From NCBI GenBank assembly GCA_964019055.1, contig OZ025208.1, positions 16,362,957-16,426,956 on the forward strand: 64,000 nucleotides of DNA. Reading direction: 5' to 3'. Origin of the DNA: Anthopleura xanthogrammica. Its lineage: Eukaryota; Cnidaria; Anthozoa; Actiniaria; Actiniidae. Under the pieces are notes generated by a model. That model saw only the letters and a program-made list of their open reading frames with translations, was not told where the DNA came from and did no database searches. Made by a program: the position numbers and the translations under genes. How positions within the stretch are numbered: position 1 is the first letter of the stretch; each line of letters begins with the position of its first letter. This document shows, piece after piece, positions 1 through 9,900 of this stretch.

Positions 1-713
1 AGTCGTTGGAAAAAAAGTTATTTACCGTCCTAAAGTCGATCCGGATAGGGAAAAACCTAACGGCCTTGGTACGTATATTCAAGCCCTTGGCACAGTTTTT
101 TTTGGGAGGGGGCCAAAATGACGGTGACTCCGTAAAAACACTCCTAAATGGCCAGGGACAGTGTTTTATGAACATGAATTCCTTCAATAATTGCCAAGTC
201 ACATTTAACATGGGAAACAAGCCTATATAGTCCCCTTCACAGTTCCCTGCGCCATCATGAAAGGTAGCCATGCCTTTGCATTGAAGCAAGACGAACAGTG
301 ACCTTGCAATGATAGAGACCCTTTTCAACACCTTGGACAATTATTCACATGTCTCTATCATTGCAAGGTCACTGTTCGTCTTGCTTCAATGTCAAGTCAT
401 GGCTACTTTTCATGATGGCGCGGGGAATGAAGGGGGCCATATCTTTTGCTTCAACGGATATTTTTGCCCGTATGTGTTGTTTATGAGAACAGGAAATATG
501 CGAGAATTCGTCGTAATAAGCCAGAAAAAGGTAGAAAGTAGTCTGTGGGCAGCCTGCGTTGAACCAACAGTTTGTTCGGCCGTCTGTTTCATCTACCTGT
601 GAACGTGCCGAGGCGACGTTCTCGGTCGTGACATCAAACTTCAAAGTTTCTACCACCTACTAAAGTCTGTTATTCGGCGATTATGATTTGATATGAGAAA
701 TTATAGTGGCAGA
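1..713. other. Left edge, no supportable gene; old repeat remnants
   Basis: I see no gene that can be supported here. Open frames exist on both strands, but none shows a recognisable motif and none has convincing splice sites. The main structure is an imperfect foldback centred near position 331, listed separately. The stretch may also be intron or downstream sequence of receptor copy A, whose first exon lies at 2266-2197 on the minus strand and which would run leftwards. No trefoil or Frizzled exon is visible here. Confidence 0.5.
228..425. repeat. Imperfect foldback (inverted repeat)
   Basis: The sequence around 236-316 reads back in reverse complement at about 346-420, separated by a loop of roughly 30 bases. 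Both arms carry the run CATTGCAAGGTCACTGTTCG or its complement. Similarity decays outside about 228-425. It is probably a degraded miniature inverted-repeat transposon; no target duplication could be made out. Confidence 0.7.
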
Positions 714-859
714 TAATAGACCCCTTGCAGTGCTAGCACGTTGGAATGCAACTCAATTTGGAGCACAAAACAATAGTTTCCAATTATCTGGAGATTAAAA
801 TTCTTTTGTTTTGTCCTCCAAATTGAGCTGCTTTGACGACACGTGAAAGGGGTCTATTG
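714..859. mobile_element. MITE, family with TAATAGACCCCTTGCAG ends (copy 1 of 5)
   Basis: This miniature element starts TAATAGACCCCTTGCAG and ends with the complementary AAGGGGTCTATTG. The two arms also share the inner motif CAAATTGAGCTGC or its complement around a short spacer. Related copies lie at 33345-33475, 34455-34855, 39771-39912 and 49866-50004. It has no coding capacity, so it must have been moved by an enzyme encoded elsewhere. Confidence 0.85.
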
Positions 860-1070
860 CCTGGCATATGGCCATACATTATTCATGAAAAAAACAAATT
901 GAGTAACATTTCTGCCTGAGGGCAGAAATAAGAGATATAGACCTAAGCTATCAAGTTCTACAAAGTTCGACAACCGCAATTAAATTTAATCCTTTTTCTT
1001 ACACAAAACATAGATTACGACAGAAATAGGTTCCAACATGAAAAGTAAGAGTAACTTCATTTTGCTTTAA

Positions 1071-1804
1071 GCTGACTTCATTTTAATTGGGAGTGCTGGA
1101 TTTCGTGATTTTTTTAACTCGCTCGTATCGCATCAAAAACACTCGGATATTTCTGAATTTAGCACATGTAATTATTAACTCAAACATTTAGGCTTTTAAC
1201 GGTGTACTCGATCGAAAATTAATCTTTGATTTGTGATTGCCGTTACGGGCCGATTTTCTATCAGTGGTGTTACATAATTTTGTTCTCCTGTTCGCTCAAA
1301 AATCGATCAACTTCCTTGTAATTTTAGATTCTTGGTAAATGAATTGATACAATTGTATCTGCCGAGATTGGAGAAAATCTATCGAGTGCTAGTAGCTGCG
1401 CGACGAAAATAGGTCTAAAAACTGACTATAAGAATAACGCATCGATAGATTTTCGGGGAATTCAGGAATACCGATTTTTTTTCTAAAAAACCAATCTTTG
1501 GCTGCTGAATCGTGGCAGCGTGCAAAATCGCAACAGAGCTAGGCTCCAAACTAGGTGAAGGCCAAAAGATCGAATTGGAATTTAAAAATTGATTTTTGCG
1601 GAGGGAAGAAAACTTTCGAAGCGCAGAAGAGAACCAGCAACTCTTCTCACATACGACACCGAGCACGGTAGGCGGAACTCGAACCCGGGTCACATTGGTG
1701 AGAGGCGAGCGCTCTCAAAGCTACGCCACCCGTTGCTTCCTTTGATGCGATTCTAACAATTAAAAAAAATCACGAAATCGAGTCCCATTTAAGTTGGAGT
1801 CACC
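1071..1804. mobile_element. TTAA-flanked TIR element in intron 1 of receptor copy A
   Basis: A 734-bp insertion sits between two TTAA tetranucleotides (1067-1070 and 1805-1808). Its ends are imperfect inverted repeats that share the run ATTTCGTGATTTTTTT. It contains a tRNA-derived SINE (about 1580-1740) in its right half and no transposase. The TTAA duplication is typical of piggyBac-type transposons in general; the end sequences themselves are not ones I recognise. A shorter copy (307 bp) is at 7413-7719 in the corresponding intron of copy B, while copy C has a single TTAA at 24990-24993 in otherwise alignable sequence. Confidence 0.75.
1580..1740 (-). mobile_element. tRNA-derived SINE (family 1), minus orientation
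   Basis: Read on the minus strand, this contains a tRNA-like head with the B-box run CCGGGTTCGAGTTCC, followed by the conserved tail phrases GTGTCGTATGTGAG and GTTGCTGGTTCTCT. The same phrases recur at 13520-13640, 20095-20225 and 51905-52085. It is nested inside the TTAA-flanked element. Confidence 0.75.
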
Positions 1805-2196
1805 TTAACAAACACGAACTTTATGCCTCATAATCATTCAAACAAATTTCAAGTTTTAAGTTAATTTTTGAATGAAAAAAAAAATAAGTAAGAAATGTGG
1901 AGTATACTACAAGATTCGATGCCCTTAGTTATGTAATAAAGTTGAGGTCACTACACAACTTTTTCTGGCGACGTTCAAGAACAATAAAAATTGCATGTAT
2001 AGAAATATTTTCTGTATTTTTAAACGTACATTTTGGTGGAAAATAGCTAGTTCCATAAGTTCATAATTTAGACAAAAGTTTTAATTTGATGAGTTTATAT
2101 TGAAAGTAGATCAGTGATTTGGTAACGTGACTAATAGTATTCCGCTAACCCCTACGGCCTAACCTACAATGATTATCTAGAGAAGTTCTAACTTAC

Positions 2197-2266
2197 CTTC
2201 ACTTCCGTAGGAATAAAGTACCAAAAATAATAAAGAAGACACGAAAATCAAAGTCTGGAAAACCAT
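2197..2266 (-). CDS. First exon of a third trefoil-Frizzled receptor kinase (copy A), partial
   Basis: This 70-base exon encodes 23 residues, [20 protein letters not shown] then GSE, with a phase-1 donor (GAAG then GTAAGT). It is a secretory signal peptide almost identical to exon 1 of copy B (6953-7022) and copy C (25431-25362). The ATG is at 2266-2264. Homology to B continues through intron 1 on one side and about 140 bases of upstream DNA on the other. No downstream trefoil, Frizzled or kinase exon is visible between here and position 1. Either the gene continues beyond the left edge (intron 1 is 2.7 kb in B) or only the 5' end was duplicated. The two cannot be told apart here. Confidence 0.75.
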
Positions 2267-2410
2267 GATTGAACTGTATTGTAAGAGCCGATATAGGACT
2301 AGAATGACTGTACTTGCGTGGTTTCCAAACTTTCTAAGTGAACAAGTTTTAGCAAGTACTTTATCAAGTATGCCTGATAATATTCTGACGACGTGTTATA
2401 TAACTATTCC
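2267..2410 (-). promoter_or_regulatory. Upstream region of receptor copy A, conserved with copy B
   Basis: About 140 bases upstream of the copy A start codon align with the region upstream of copy B (about 6790-6952), including the run GGTTTCCAAA and its complement. A TATA-like TATATAA lies at 2402-2396 on the minus strand, about 130 bases before the ATG. Copy B has TATAAA at 6802-6807, about 150 bases before its ATG. Conservation points to a core promoter plus 5' UTR, but the start of transcription is not known. Confidence 0.4.
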
Positions 2411-2633
2411 AGGTGTCTGGTGCACGCACGAACTGACCAATAATAGCACAATTAGCCTCCTGCGTAGTCACTGGGTGGCGCTTCGGCCGGTTCAGAAGAA
2501 GTCTACATTGTATACTCGGAAAATGCTCAAAAAATGCTACCCAAAAATAGTGAACCATAATTCCTTTCGGGGAAGGAGATCAATTCAGCTGGGATATATT
2601 GTCGGTGAAGCGATCGAGTCACGTTTTGCTTAA

Positions 2634-3832
2634 ATATAATCTATCATGCGTAAAAGCTCGTGTTCCTGCACGAGCTCGGCGGCGTTTCCGGATTGGTTGA
2701 AGTTCAAGTCTGAATATATTATCAGTTGCTAAGTTCCTAGTGTAGAATATAATGACAAGGGATGAAACTTTCAAAATTTCTGGTGATATCAGCGCCTCGA
2801 GTAAGGGGGGACGGAAGCGGAAGTGAGCGTGCTCCGTTCAAGCTGCTGTACTAAGTCTTAGAGTAAAACATCAATACAGTATTTTTTTAATTATTTAATT
2901 CTTCAGGCTTATCAAGAATTACTCCCAAGTGCCTGGCGCATTTATGTGCGTGAAAGCCGTACAAAATAAGTACCAGCAAGAATTCTTTTCGGATAGGGAG
3001 AATTGCGTTTCTGTTGAAGAAATAGGGAGAGTTTATAAGAAAGCTTTTGCCGGACTGCCAGAGAGTACCGTTCTAAGATACACTCTTGTAAATGCAAGAG
3101 AGCTAGAAGAAATCTCTTTCCAACTCCGGTTTTCCTCATAAAAATAGATCATGGCCCTGACTAGCGCTTGGTCGATAGCATGCTGTTGAGCTGAACAAAG
3201 GAATAAAATAATATGTATTCTTTACTAGCATATATTTTGGTTCAAGCATGAATTTCTGATTCCAAAAGCGCTGGCGAGTAATAACTAAAAACCCGTATTT
3301 TAGAGAGAAAATATTTCAACTACTTACAATTCCATCACATCACATGAAAGTAATGTTCAGTTCAGTAATGTATAGTTTGAAGAAAATTCCCGAAAGTAAT
3401 CTTATTATAGATGCAGAGACAGTTATTATAGATTGAGAACGGGAGTAAATACATCGATTTTGATGACTACCTGTCAAATTTATTACACTCCATTTCACTT
3501 CCGTCCCCCATTACTCGAGGCGCAGATAAAACGAAAGCGAGTTTCTAAATTATTGCCTTTTTTTCAAGACTTTACTTCCTGCTGATTTTTTTCTGTCCAC
3601 ACAGAACGTTAGAGAAGCATCGGGATTTTGAGGTTTAAAGCTTAAAAAACATTTCACGACTTTTTAAAAGCAATTTTATTCGAGGGGTCAGTTTTAGTTT
3701 CATCCCTTGTCATTATATTTTACACTAGGAGCGTAAACAGCTGATGATATATTCAGACTTGAACTTCAACCAATCCGGAAACGCCGCCGAGCTCGTGCAG
3801 AAGCACGAGCTTTTACGCATGATAGATTATAT
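2634..3832. mobile_element. 1.2-kb TTAA-flanked TIR element, non-autonomous
   Basis: The ends ATATAATCTATCATGCG and its exact complement face each other, each abutting TTAA (2630-2633 and 3833-3836). The inverted repeats run for well over 100 bases with small differences: 2641-2770 matches 3699-3828, and the run CTCGAGTAAGGGGG near 2795 has its counterpart near 3505. No transposase is encoded. A 70-codon frame at 2929-3141 has no recognisable domain. It sits between the divergent copies A and B, and copy B's side has no counterpart. Confidence 0.75.
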
Positions 3833-4155
3833 TTAAACACTGATACCAGTGGCTGTGGGCTCCCTGTGCCCATCTTACGATACGGCATAAATCTTGAATT
3901 ATGGGATGCTTAGGGGGCAAATCCTATTTCATCCACGGTATACTAGTCCTCCACTTTATAGTGTTTCAGCAGATTCCTGAGCTTTAACTTGTTCTCGTTT
4001 AAGGCGATTCCGCGTTCTCTGCATCTTTTCTGCAGTGCTTCGAGCTTTCGATCGTGGTCTACGTGCTTCTTCGTCTGTCTCACCAACGCCATAGATTAAA
4101 ATATCGTTAGTTATGTTCAAAACTCCATCCAAATTTTCTATGGTCTGGTTTACTC

Positions 4156-4250
4156 TAGTCTCCTTTGCAGCCGTTTTTAGTGTCGGCCTCGATTTCGAAT
4201 CGTGGGGAGGGATTTGAGACCGACACTAAGAACGGCTGCAAAGGAGACTA
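4156..4250. mobile_element. 95-bp hairpin MITE with 9-bp target duplication
   Basis: The element opens TAGTCTCCTTTGCAGCCG and closes with the complement, the arms making a hairpin with a loop of about 30 bases. It is bracketed by an exact 9-bp direct repeat, GGTTTACTC, at 4147-4155 and 4251-4259. A 9-bp duplication with inverted ends is characteristic of Mutator-like (MULE) transposition. It interrupts the reverse transcriptase remnant and so arrived after that element. Confidence 0.85.
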
Positions 4251-4355
4251 GGTTTACTCGCTTCTGAAATATTTCCCTTGATGCAGACAGGCCGAAAGGC
4301 AGTTTGGTCCATTTGTATATGTCAAAAGGAGTAGAGAAGGTCGTCAGTAAGCTGA

Positions 4356-4627
4356 AAGGCGCGATTACACGGTGCAATTTTCTCTGCAATTTGTCTCGCA
4401 ACGGCGTTGCGACACAAGTTGCACGAAGCATTGCACCGTGTAACCTACAGTGCAATTTGAAAAATGTTGCGAGACAAGTTGCAGCAATCGTTGCGAAAAG
4501 TAGAATTCGTTTCTACTTTCGGCAACGATTGCGTCTCCGTTGCACCGTGTAAACGCTCTTGGAACTTGTCTCGCAACGCCGTTGCGAGACAAGTTGCAGA
4601 GAAAATTGCACCGTGTAATCGCGCCTT
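4356..4627. mobile_element. 272-bp MITE with AAGGCGCGATTACACGG ends
   Basis: The terminal 17 bases AAGGCGCGATTACACGG are exactly complementary at the two ends, and inner arms (TTGTCTCGCAACG and its complement) extend the palindrome. Several copies of the motif GTTGCGAGACAAGTTGC occur inside. The element splits the reverse transcriptase remnant. Distant relatives with similar TTGC-rich hairpins lie at 42266-42425 and 44895-45060. Confidence 0.8.
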
Positions 4628-5792
4628 AACTCTTCGTCTAAAACAAATGTTAAAATCCTGCTGTCAAATCTACCGTTGAGAATACTTGAGGACAAGCGAG
4701 TCCTGTCATCAAGTCGTCCAATATTGGCTTTTATTACGTTTCTCTCTTCAAAGCTTGACTTATAGGTGACATGTGCCTATGCAAATCCGTCATTGACCAG
4801 TATTTTTGGTCGTTACAAAAACGCTGTCGCCCAGCAGGTGGGCTCATCCACTTTGGCAAGAACCTCAAGATTCTCCAGACGGTGTAGCTCATCTTTGAAT
4901 TTATCTTTCAAAGCTGTGGAGATTCTCCGAGGTGCGTTATCACTGATTGCGCTGTTTCAGTTGTATCAGGGGATTGAAGTGTAATAAAGTTATCCGAATG
5001 CACTGTGAGTATAAACTTCATTTGTCGGGATGTACGAGCGCAAATTAGGTTGTTAGGTACGACAACGTATTCGATTGACAATTTCTTTCCACTTTAGAGA
5101 TTTTTTAACAATCAAACGAGTAGTTCCGAGCGTTTTTACTTCCGTTTCGTTTAACATTTTAAAACTTTTTCGTTGTACATCATTTCCGTTTGTGTGCTTC
5201 TCGTTGATGAGAATTATGTACAGACGCACCACAACAGTCAATTTGTTGAAAGTTGACTTTTCGCTTGTTGATCTCCATCATCTGTACGTGTTATATAAGC
5301 AACTCTTTGGCAGCTGAATTTGTCGTTAATGGAATTGACATTTGGACTAGGCTCCTCTTTGACTTCGATAATACTAGAAAGGAAATCGTAATCACTGATA
5401 TAGCTGTTATCACTGACCTCAGGCTAGGGTCGGACTCATGTTTTGAAATTCCGTGTAAGTGGCGCTGGTTTTGTTTACGGCACATTTTCGCAAAGTGATT
5501 TCTGCCATTGCACTTTTGGCATCGCTGTTGCCACGCTGGACATAGCTCTTTCTGCACGTTTTCGTCCACACCACTTACAATCTCGGGGTCGATTTTCGTG
5601 GTCTCTAGGGCCGTCACGCTTTACATTCCAATCATTCTTTTGTTTCCCAGCAATGCAAGGTTTACGTTCGTGTCTTGACTGATCAATGACTAGCTCCTAA
5701 GATATATTTGAGATGCGATGCTGCTGCTTCGGCTCATGTACGTAAATCAGTGCATTTCTTGAGATCTAAGTTTCTTTCTCGCAACAATCGCT

Positions 5793-6214
5793 TAATGGAC
5801 TACTTCGACGATACGGCGGCAATTTTGGTAGAGGGAAATATACAAATCTTTGTTACACTTATGGCGTCGATTAGAATCAACGTTTCACCCCTAGACAACT
5901 TGACAGGAGATGAATTAAGAAGACGAACATGAAAGAAAGACAAATAAAGGAAACTCTCTATTTTATCCGACATTTTTGTTTTCTTTTGCTCCCTGGACGC
6001 CCCATAATGCATTGCGATTCAAGATGTGAAAATAAAGGCTGATACTACGTAGAAAAATGAAATGCTTGTCAATTAACCAGCATGATATGGCCAGAGAAAC
6101 CCAGGATTCGTTTTTTCTTCATCAGATCCTACGTATACCCCCAGCATCTCTTACACAGTCATTTTCATTAATTCAGATTCAAGATGGCCGCCGCATCGTC
6201 GAAGTAGTCCATTA
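5793..6214. mobile_element. 422-bp MITE with TAATGGACTACTTCGACGAT ends
   Basis: The left end TAATGGACTACTTCGACGAT is mirrored with one mismatch at the right end (6187-6214). Internal sequence including CGCCCCATAATGC recurs in intron 2 of receptor copy B (about 9950-10190) and copy C (about 23719-23943), so the family has several copies in the window. No coding sequence is present. Confidence 0.75.
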
Positions 6215-6789
6215 CATCATGGTTGTACACGCCAAGCGACAAGGCGCGAGGGAGCGAAAAGAACCTCTGGACGCAAGCGTTAATCCTTTGAATTCAAAGA
6301 ACCAATCAGAGGCCTATATTGCAGCACAGAGTCAAAATTTGACTCTAGCCTTCTGATTGGTTTATAAACTATCGAGAGCTCTGATTGGTTAAAAATGTGA
6401 AACTGGTTTTTCCAGATTGTGAAGTACCGTAATTCCTGTGTCTCCGATTTCACTAGTTTCAACTAACAAAGCATTATTCAGTTATTATACCTCGTTATTT
6501 TGGAAGTCTTGCATTCGAAAACTACTCTTATATCGCAAATAAAAGCACGAATAAAAACATGTCGATACACTTTAGCGTAGTCTCAGGGGATTAATCAATA
6601 TTTACTTTGCAGTGATTATACGCAACACCGCTGAAAAACAGTTTAGAACAAATGACTGTAAAGGCAGCTATTTGATCGTCCACATCGAGGTGTATACAAA
6701 AATTTAAACACGAACTATTTGGAGAACAGTGGACCCGGAAGCGAAAATTTAGCACCCAGCGCGCAGGATACACGTCAACACTCAACAGC

Positions 6790-6952
6790 CCTATAGTAAT
6801 ATATAAACATCGTCATCAGGACATTATCATTTTAATCAGGCATGCATACTTGAACTACTTGCTAAAACTTGTCCACTACTACTTAGAAAAATTTGGAAAC
6901 CACGCAAGCACAGTCATTCTAGTCCTATCGGCTCTTACAATACAGTTCAATC
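6790..6952 (+). promoter_or_regulatory. Putative promoter and 5' UTR of receptor copy B
   Basis: TATAAA at 6802-6807 lies about 150 bases before the start codon. The interval aligns with the upstream region of copy A in reverse complement for about 140 bases. It aligns with copy C only for the nearest 80 bases or so. The promoter call rests on conservation and the TATA-like box only. Confidence 0.4.
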
Positions 6953-9900
6953 ATGGTTTTCAAGACTTTGATTTTCGTGTATTCTTTATTATTTTTGGTA
7001 CTTTATTCCTACGGAAGTGAAGGTAAGTTAGAACTTCTCTAGATAATCATTGTAGGTTAGGCCGTAGGGGTTAGCGGAATACTATTAGTCACGTTACCAA
7101 ATCACTGATCTACTTTCAATATAAACTCATCAAATTAAAACTTTTGTCTAAATTATGAACTTATGGAACTAGCTATTTTCCACCAAAATGTACGTTTAAA
7201 AATACAGAAAATATTTCTATACATGCAATTTTTATTGTTCTTGAACGTCGCCAGAAAAAGTTGTGTAATGACCTCAACTTTATTACATAACTAAGGGCAT
7301 CGAGTCTCGTAGTATATTCCACACTTTCTTTCTTATTTTTTCCATTTAACAGTTAACCTAAAACTGATTAACTTAAAAATAATTATAAGGCATAAAGTTA
7401 GATTTTCTTTAAGGATAGATTTTTTACAAACTCGGTAGATAAAATTATGTCAATCATTTACCAAGAACCTGAAATTTCAAGGAAATTGATCGATTTTTGA
7501 GAGAACAGGGGGGAAAAAATTATGAAACACCACTGCTAGAAAATCTCCCCGTAACGGCAAGCACGACTCAAAAATTAATTTTCGAATATCCCGTTAACGC
7601 CCCCTGGTAAAAGCTTAAATGTCTGAGCTACTGCATGTGCTAAATTCAGGAACACCCGAGTGTTTTTGATACGAGCGATTTAATCACGAAATCCACCCCC
7701 CAATTAAATTGGAATCACCTTAAAGCAAAGTTATTATTACTTTTCATGTTGGAACCTATTTCTGTCGTAACCTATGTTTTGTGTGACAAAATAGATTAAA
7801 TTTTAATAGCTGTTGTCGACTTTGGAGAACTTGATAACTTAGGTATATATATATATTCTTATTTTGGCCCTCAGGCTAGCATCGTGCAGTCGGACTTTAA
7901 CTCTGGTTACGTTCCAGTGCACGCAGACTACCCCAGGCCCAAATGCTGCTTTATTTATTTATTTATTTTTTTAATGAATAATGTATGACCATCTGCCTGT
8001 CAATTAGCTATCACTATATTATACTCATATGGAATCATAATCGCCGAATAACATACTTTGATAGACTTTCTAAAAGTTCTTTTCAATTTTTTTTTTCGGG
8101 CTTGGGTTCGGGTTTGAAAAGATCGGGTTACCTAGTGAAAGAGAGAGGTCGACTTGTCGCAAGTCTAAGAATTTGAACCCGATTTATTTTCTTGAACCAA
8201 ATCGACGGGATACCTGGGTCCTTTCACGTGGGTTGCTGCTTTGCCCGGACTTGTATAAGACATATATGTTTCTTATAAAATCGAGAGATACTCATTTAAA
8301 TGGTAAAATAAGACTAATCCTTCCTCAAGATACCTTCAGAATTGTTATTCTCTTTCTCCTTATTGTATTCAGCGAACTTATTTGCATTACTGACTATTTT
8401 CTTTGAGCAAAATCCTAATAATTTGTCCAGCAATCCACCCGGGATCGGCGTACCTTCCTTTCCTTTACGCAAATATGCACGTGCGTACTTGAGATTTGCC
8501 TCCCTTAGGCTCCAATCATGATTTTATTATTCGAATATTGACTTGATTATTCACTAGTTTTCATTAAAAACACCGGACTCACAGCTAAAATTCTAAGGGA
8601 TGGCCTTTCTGGTGAGTTTTTCGACCTTGACATGGCAATTGTTGAAGAATCAAATTAAAACCCAGGTAGGTAATTTATTTTCAAGTTAGGACTATGATAA
8701 GTACTTGAATCAAAAATCCTGTTTTGCTGGATTCACGCTTATATATATACTGACCATGTTTTCCTCCCTCCGTAAAAACCAACCCTATTAAATTCGATCT
8801 GACCTGTGCTCCGTGGTCAGACATGAGTCGGCTGATATGATATGGCGGCTGCCCGAGGCGCCTTCGACTCGACCACGTCGAGCTGCGTCCTTCGTAATTC
8901 AGCTCTTCAGCTGCAAGCAAGGATGATTAGACCCTCCAAATCTATGTACCCGTGCGCCCTTGCCAAAAAAAATTCCAATTACGCCACTGCAATCGACGGC
9001 CGAGTTTCGGGTTGTTGTTGTCGCCAGGAACTGAGCTGTATCTCCAACACAACAAACGATCGCTTTGTACGGTGAGGCAGCCTTATATTTTCCTATCTTG
9101 GACCGGTCAGAATTGCTCTTTCCTCTTGTTCCTCGCAAAATTATTTGTTTGTTCGCCCGTCTCAGATCGTTCTAGACGAAGAAATCGTCGTTTGAACATG
9201 AATGAATACTTGTTTATTTAATATATAAAGCTTAAATAAAAATCTTCTCCAATAAAAAGCGTATAATTAAACATTTAATGTTTTTCATTGTTATTATAGC
9301 ATTTTTTGAGGCCTTTTGGATTCTTTAAAACATTGAATTGACCAGAACATGTGAGATTTGCCAAATAAAAACTGATAACTCCGAGCCCGATAAAAAGTCT
9401 TGCAGAAGGTCGTGGGTTCAAATCTCGCCAGGAGGTCGGAATTTTCGAGAAAAATATGCTTGATGAAACCAAATAACAACTTCTTATACATTTACTAAGC
9501 AACAACAACACCTAGTACTAACAAATAATGTGTTATGTTACGGCTAGTTTCGAAGCTCTATTTTGCTACTAACCTTTAATAAGAAAATACTGCCGATTGA
9601 GTAGATGAATCAAGATGAATGAGTATCTGAACTCCATCCACAATCCAACAATGGTGCTCTAACTACGGTGAGACTTGCAGCTGTATCAAATTTATAAGAT
9701 TCTATTTTCAACAGGACTTTCAAGTATGCAGTGCAGTCAAAGTAATATACAGAATTCCCCATTGGTCCGGTGTTCTCACATACCTGTCAATCAAACAGAG
9801 TGTCTGTCCATGGGCTGTTGTTGGAACAAAACCGCTGACAGCAACATGACGATGCAGTGTTTCAATATATCAAACTCAACAATTACCACGGAACTTCCGG

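Larger units (their letters stand above)
3930..5690 (-). mobile_element. Degenerate Ty3/gypsy retrotransposon fragment
   Basis: On the minus strand a CCHC zinc knuckle (C-x2-C-x3-NHF-x3-C) typical of gag lies near 5490-5560. Further downstream come reverse transcriptase pieces: FSTVDL near 4680, WTKLPFGLS near 4270-4310, and NITNDILIYG near 4090, which stands where the family has its YxDD-type active-site strand. Stop codons, frameshifts and two inserted MITEs (4156-4250 and 4356-4627) break the reading frame. The substitution at the active-site aspartates would also disable it. No LTRs were identified. The order gag then RT fits a Ty3/gypsy element. It is a dead fragment. Confidence 0.7.

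Noticed and set aside
369..656. 95-codon minus-strand frame
   Set aside because: Partly inside the foldback at 228-425 and without any recognisable motif.
5291..5617. Cellular zinc-knuckle protein on the minus strand
   Set aside because: The knuckle lies upstream of reverse transcriptase remnants in the order expected for a Ty3/gypsy element, so it was assigned to that fragment.
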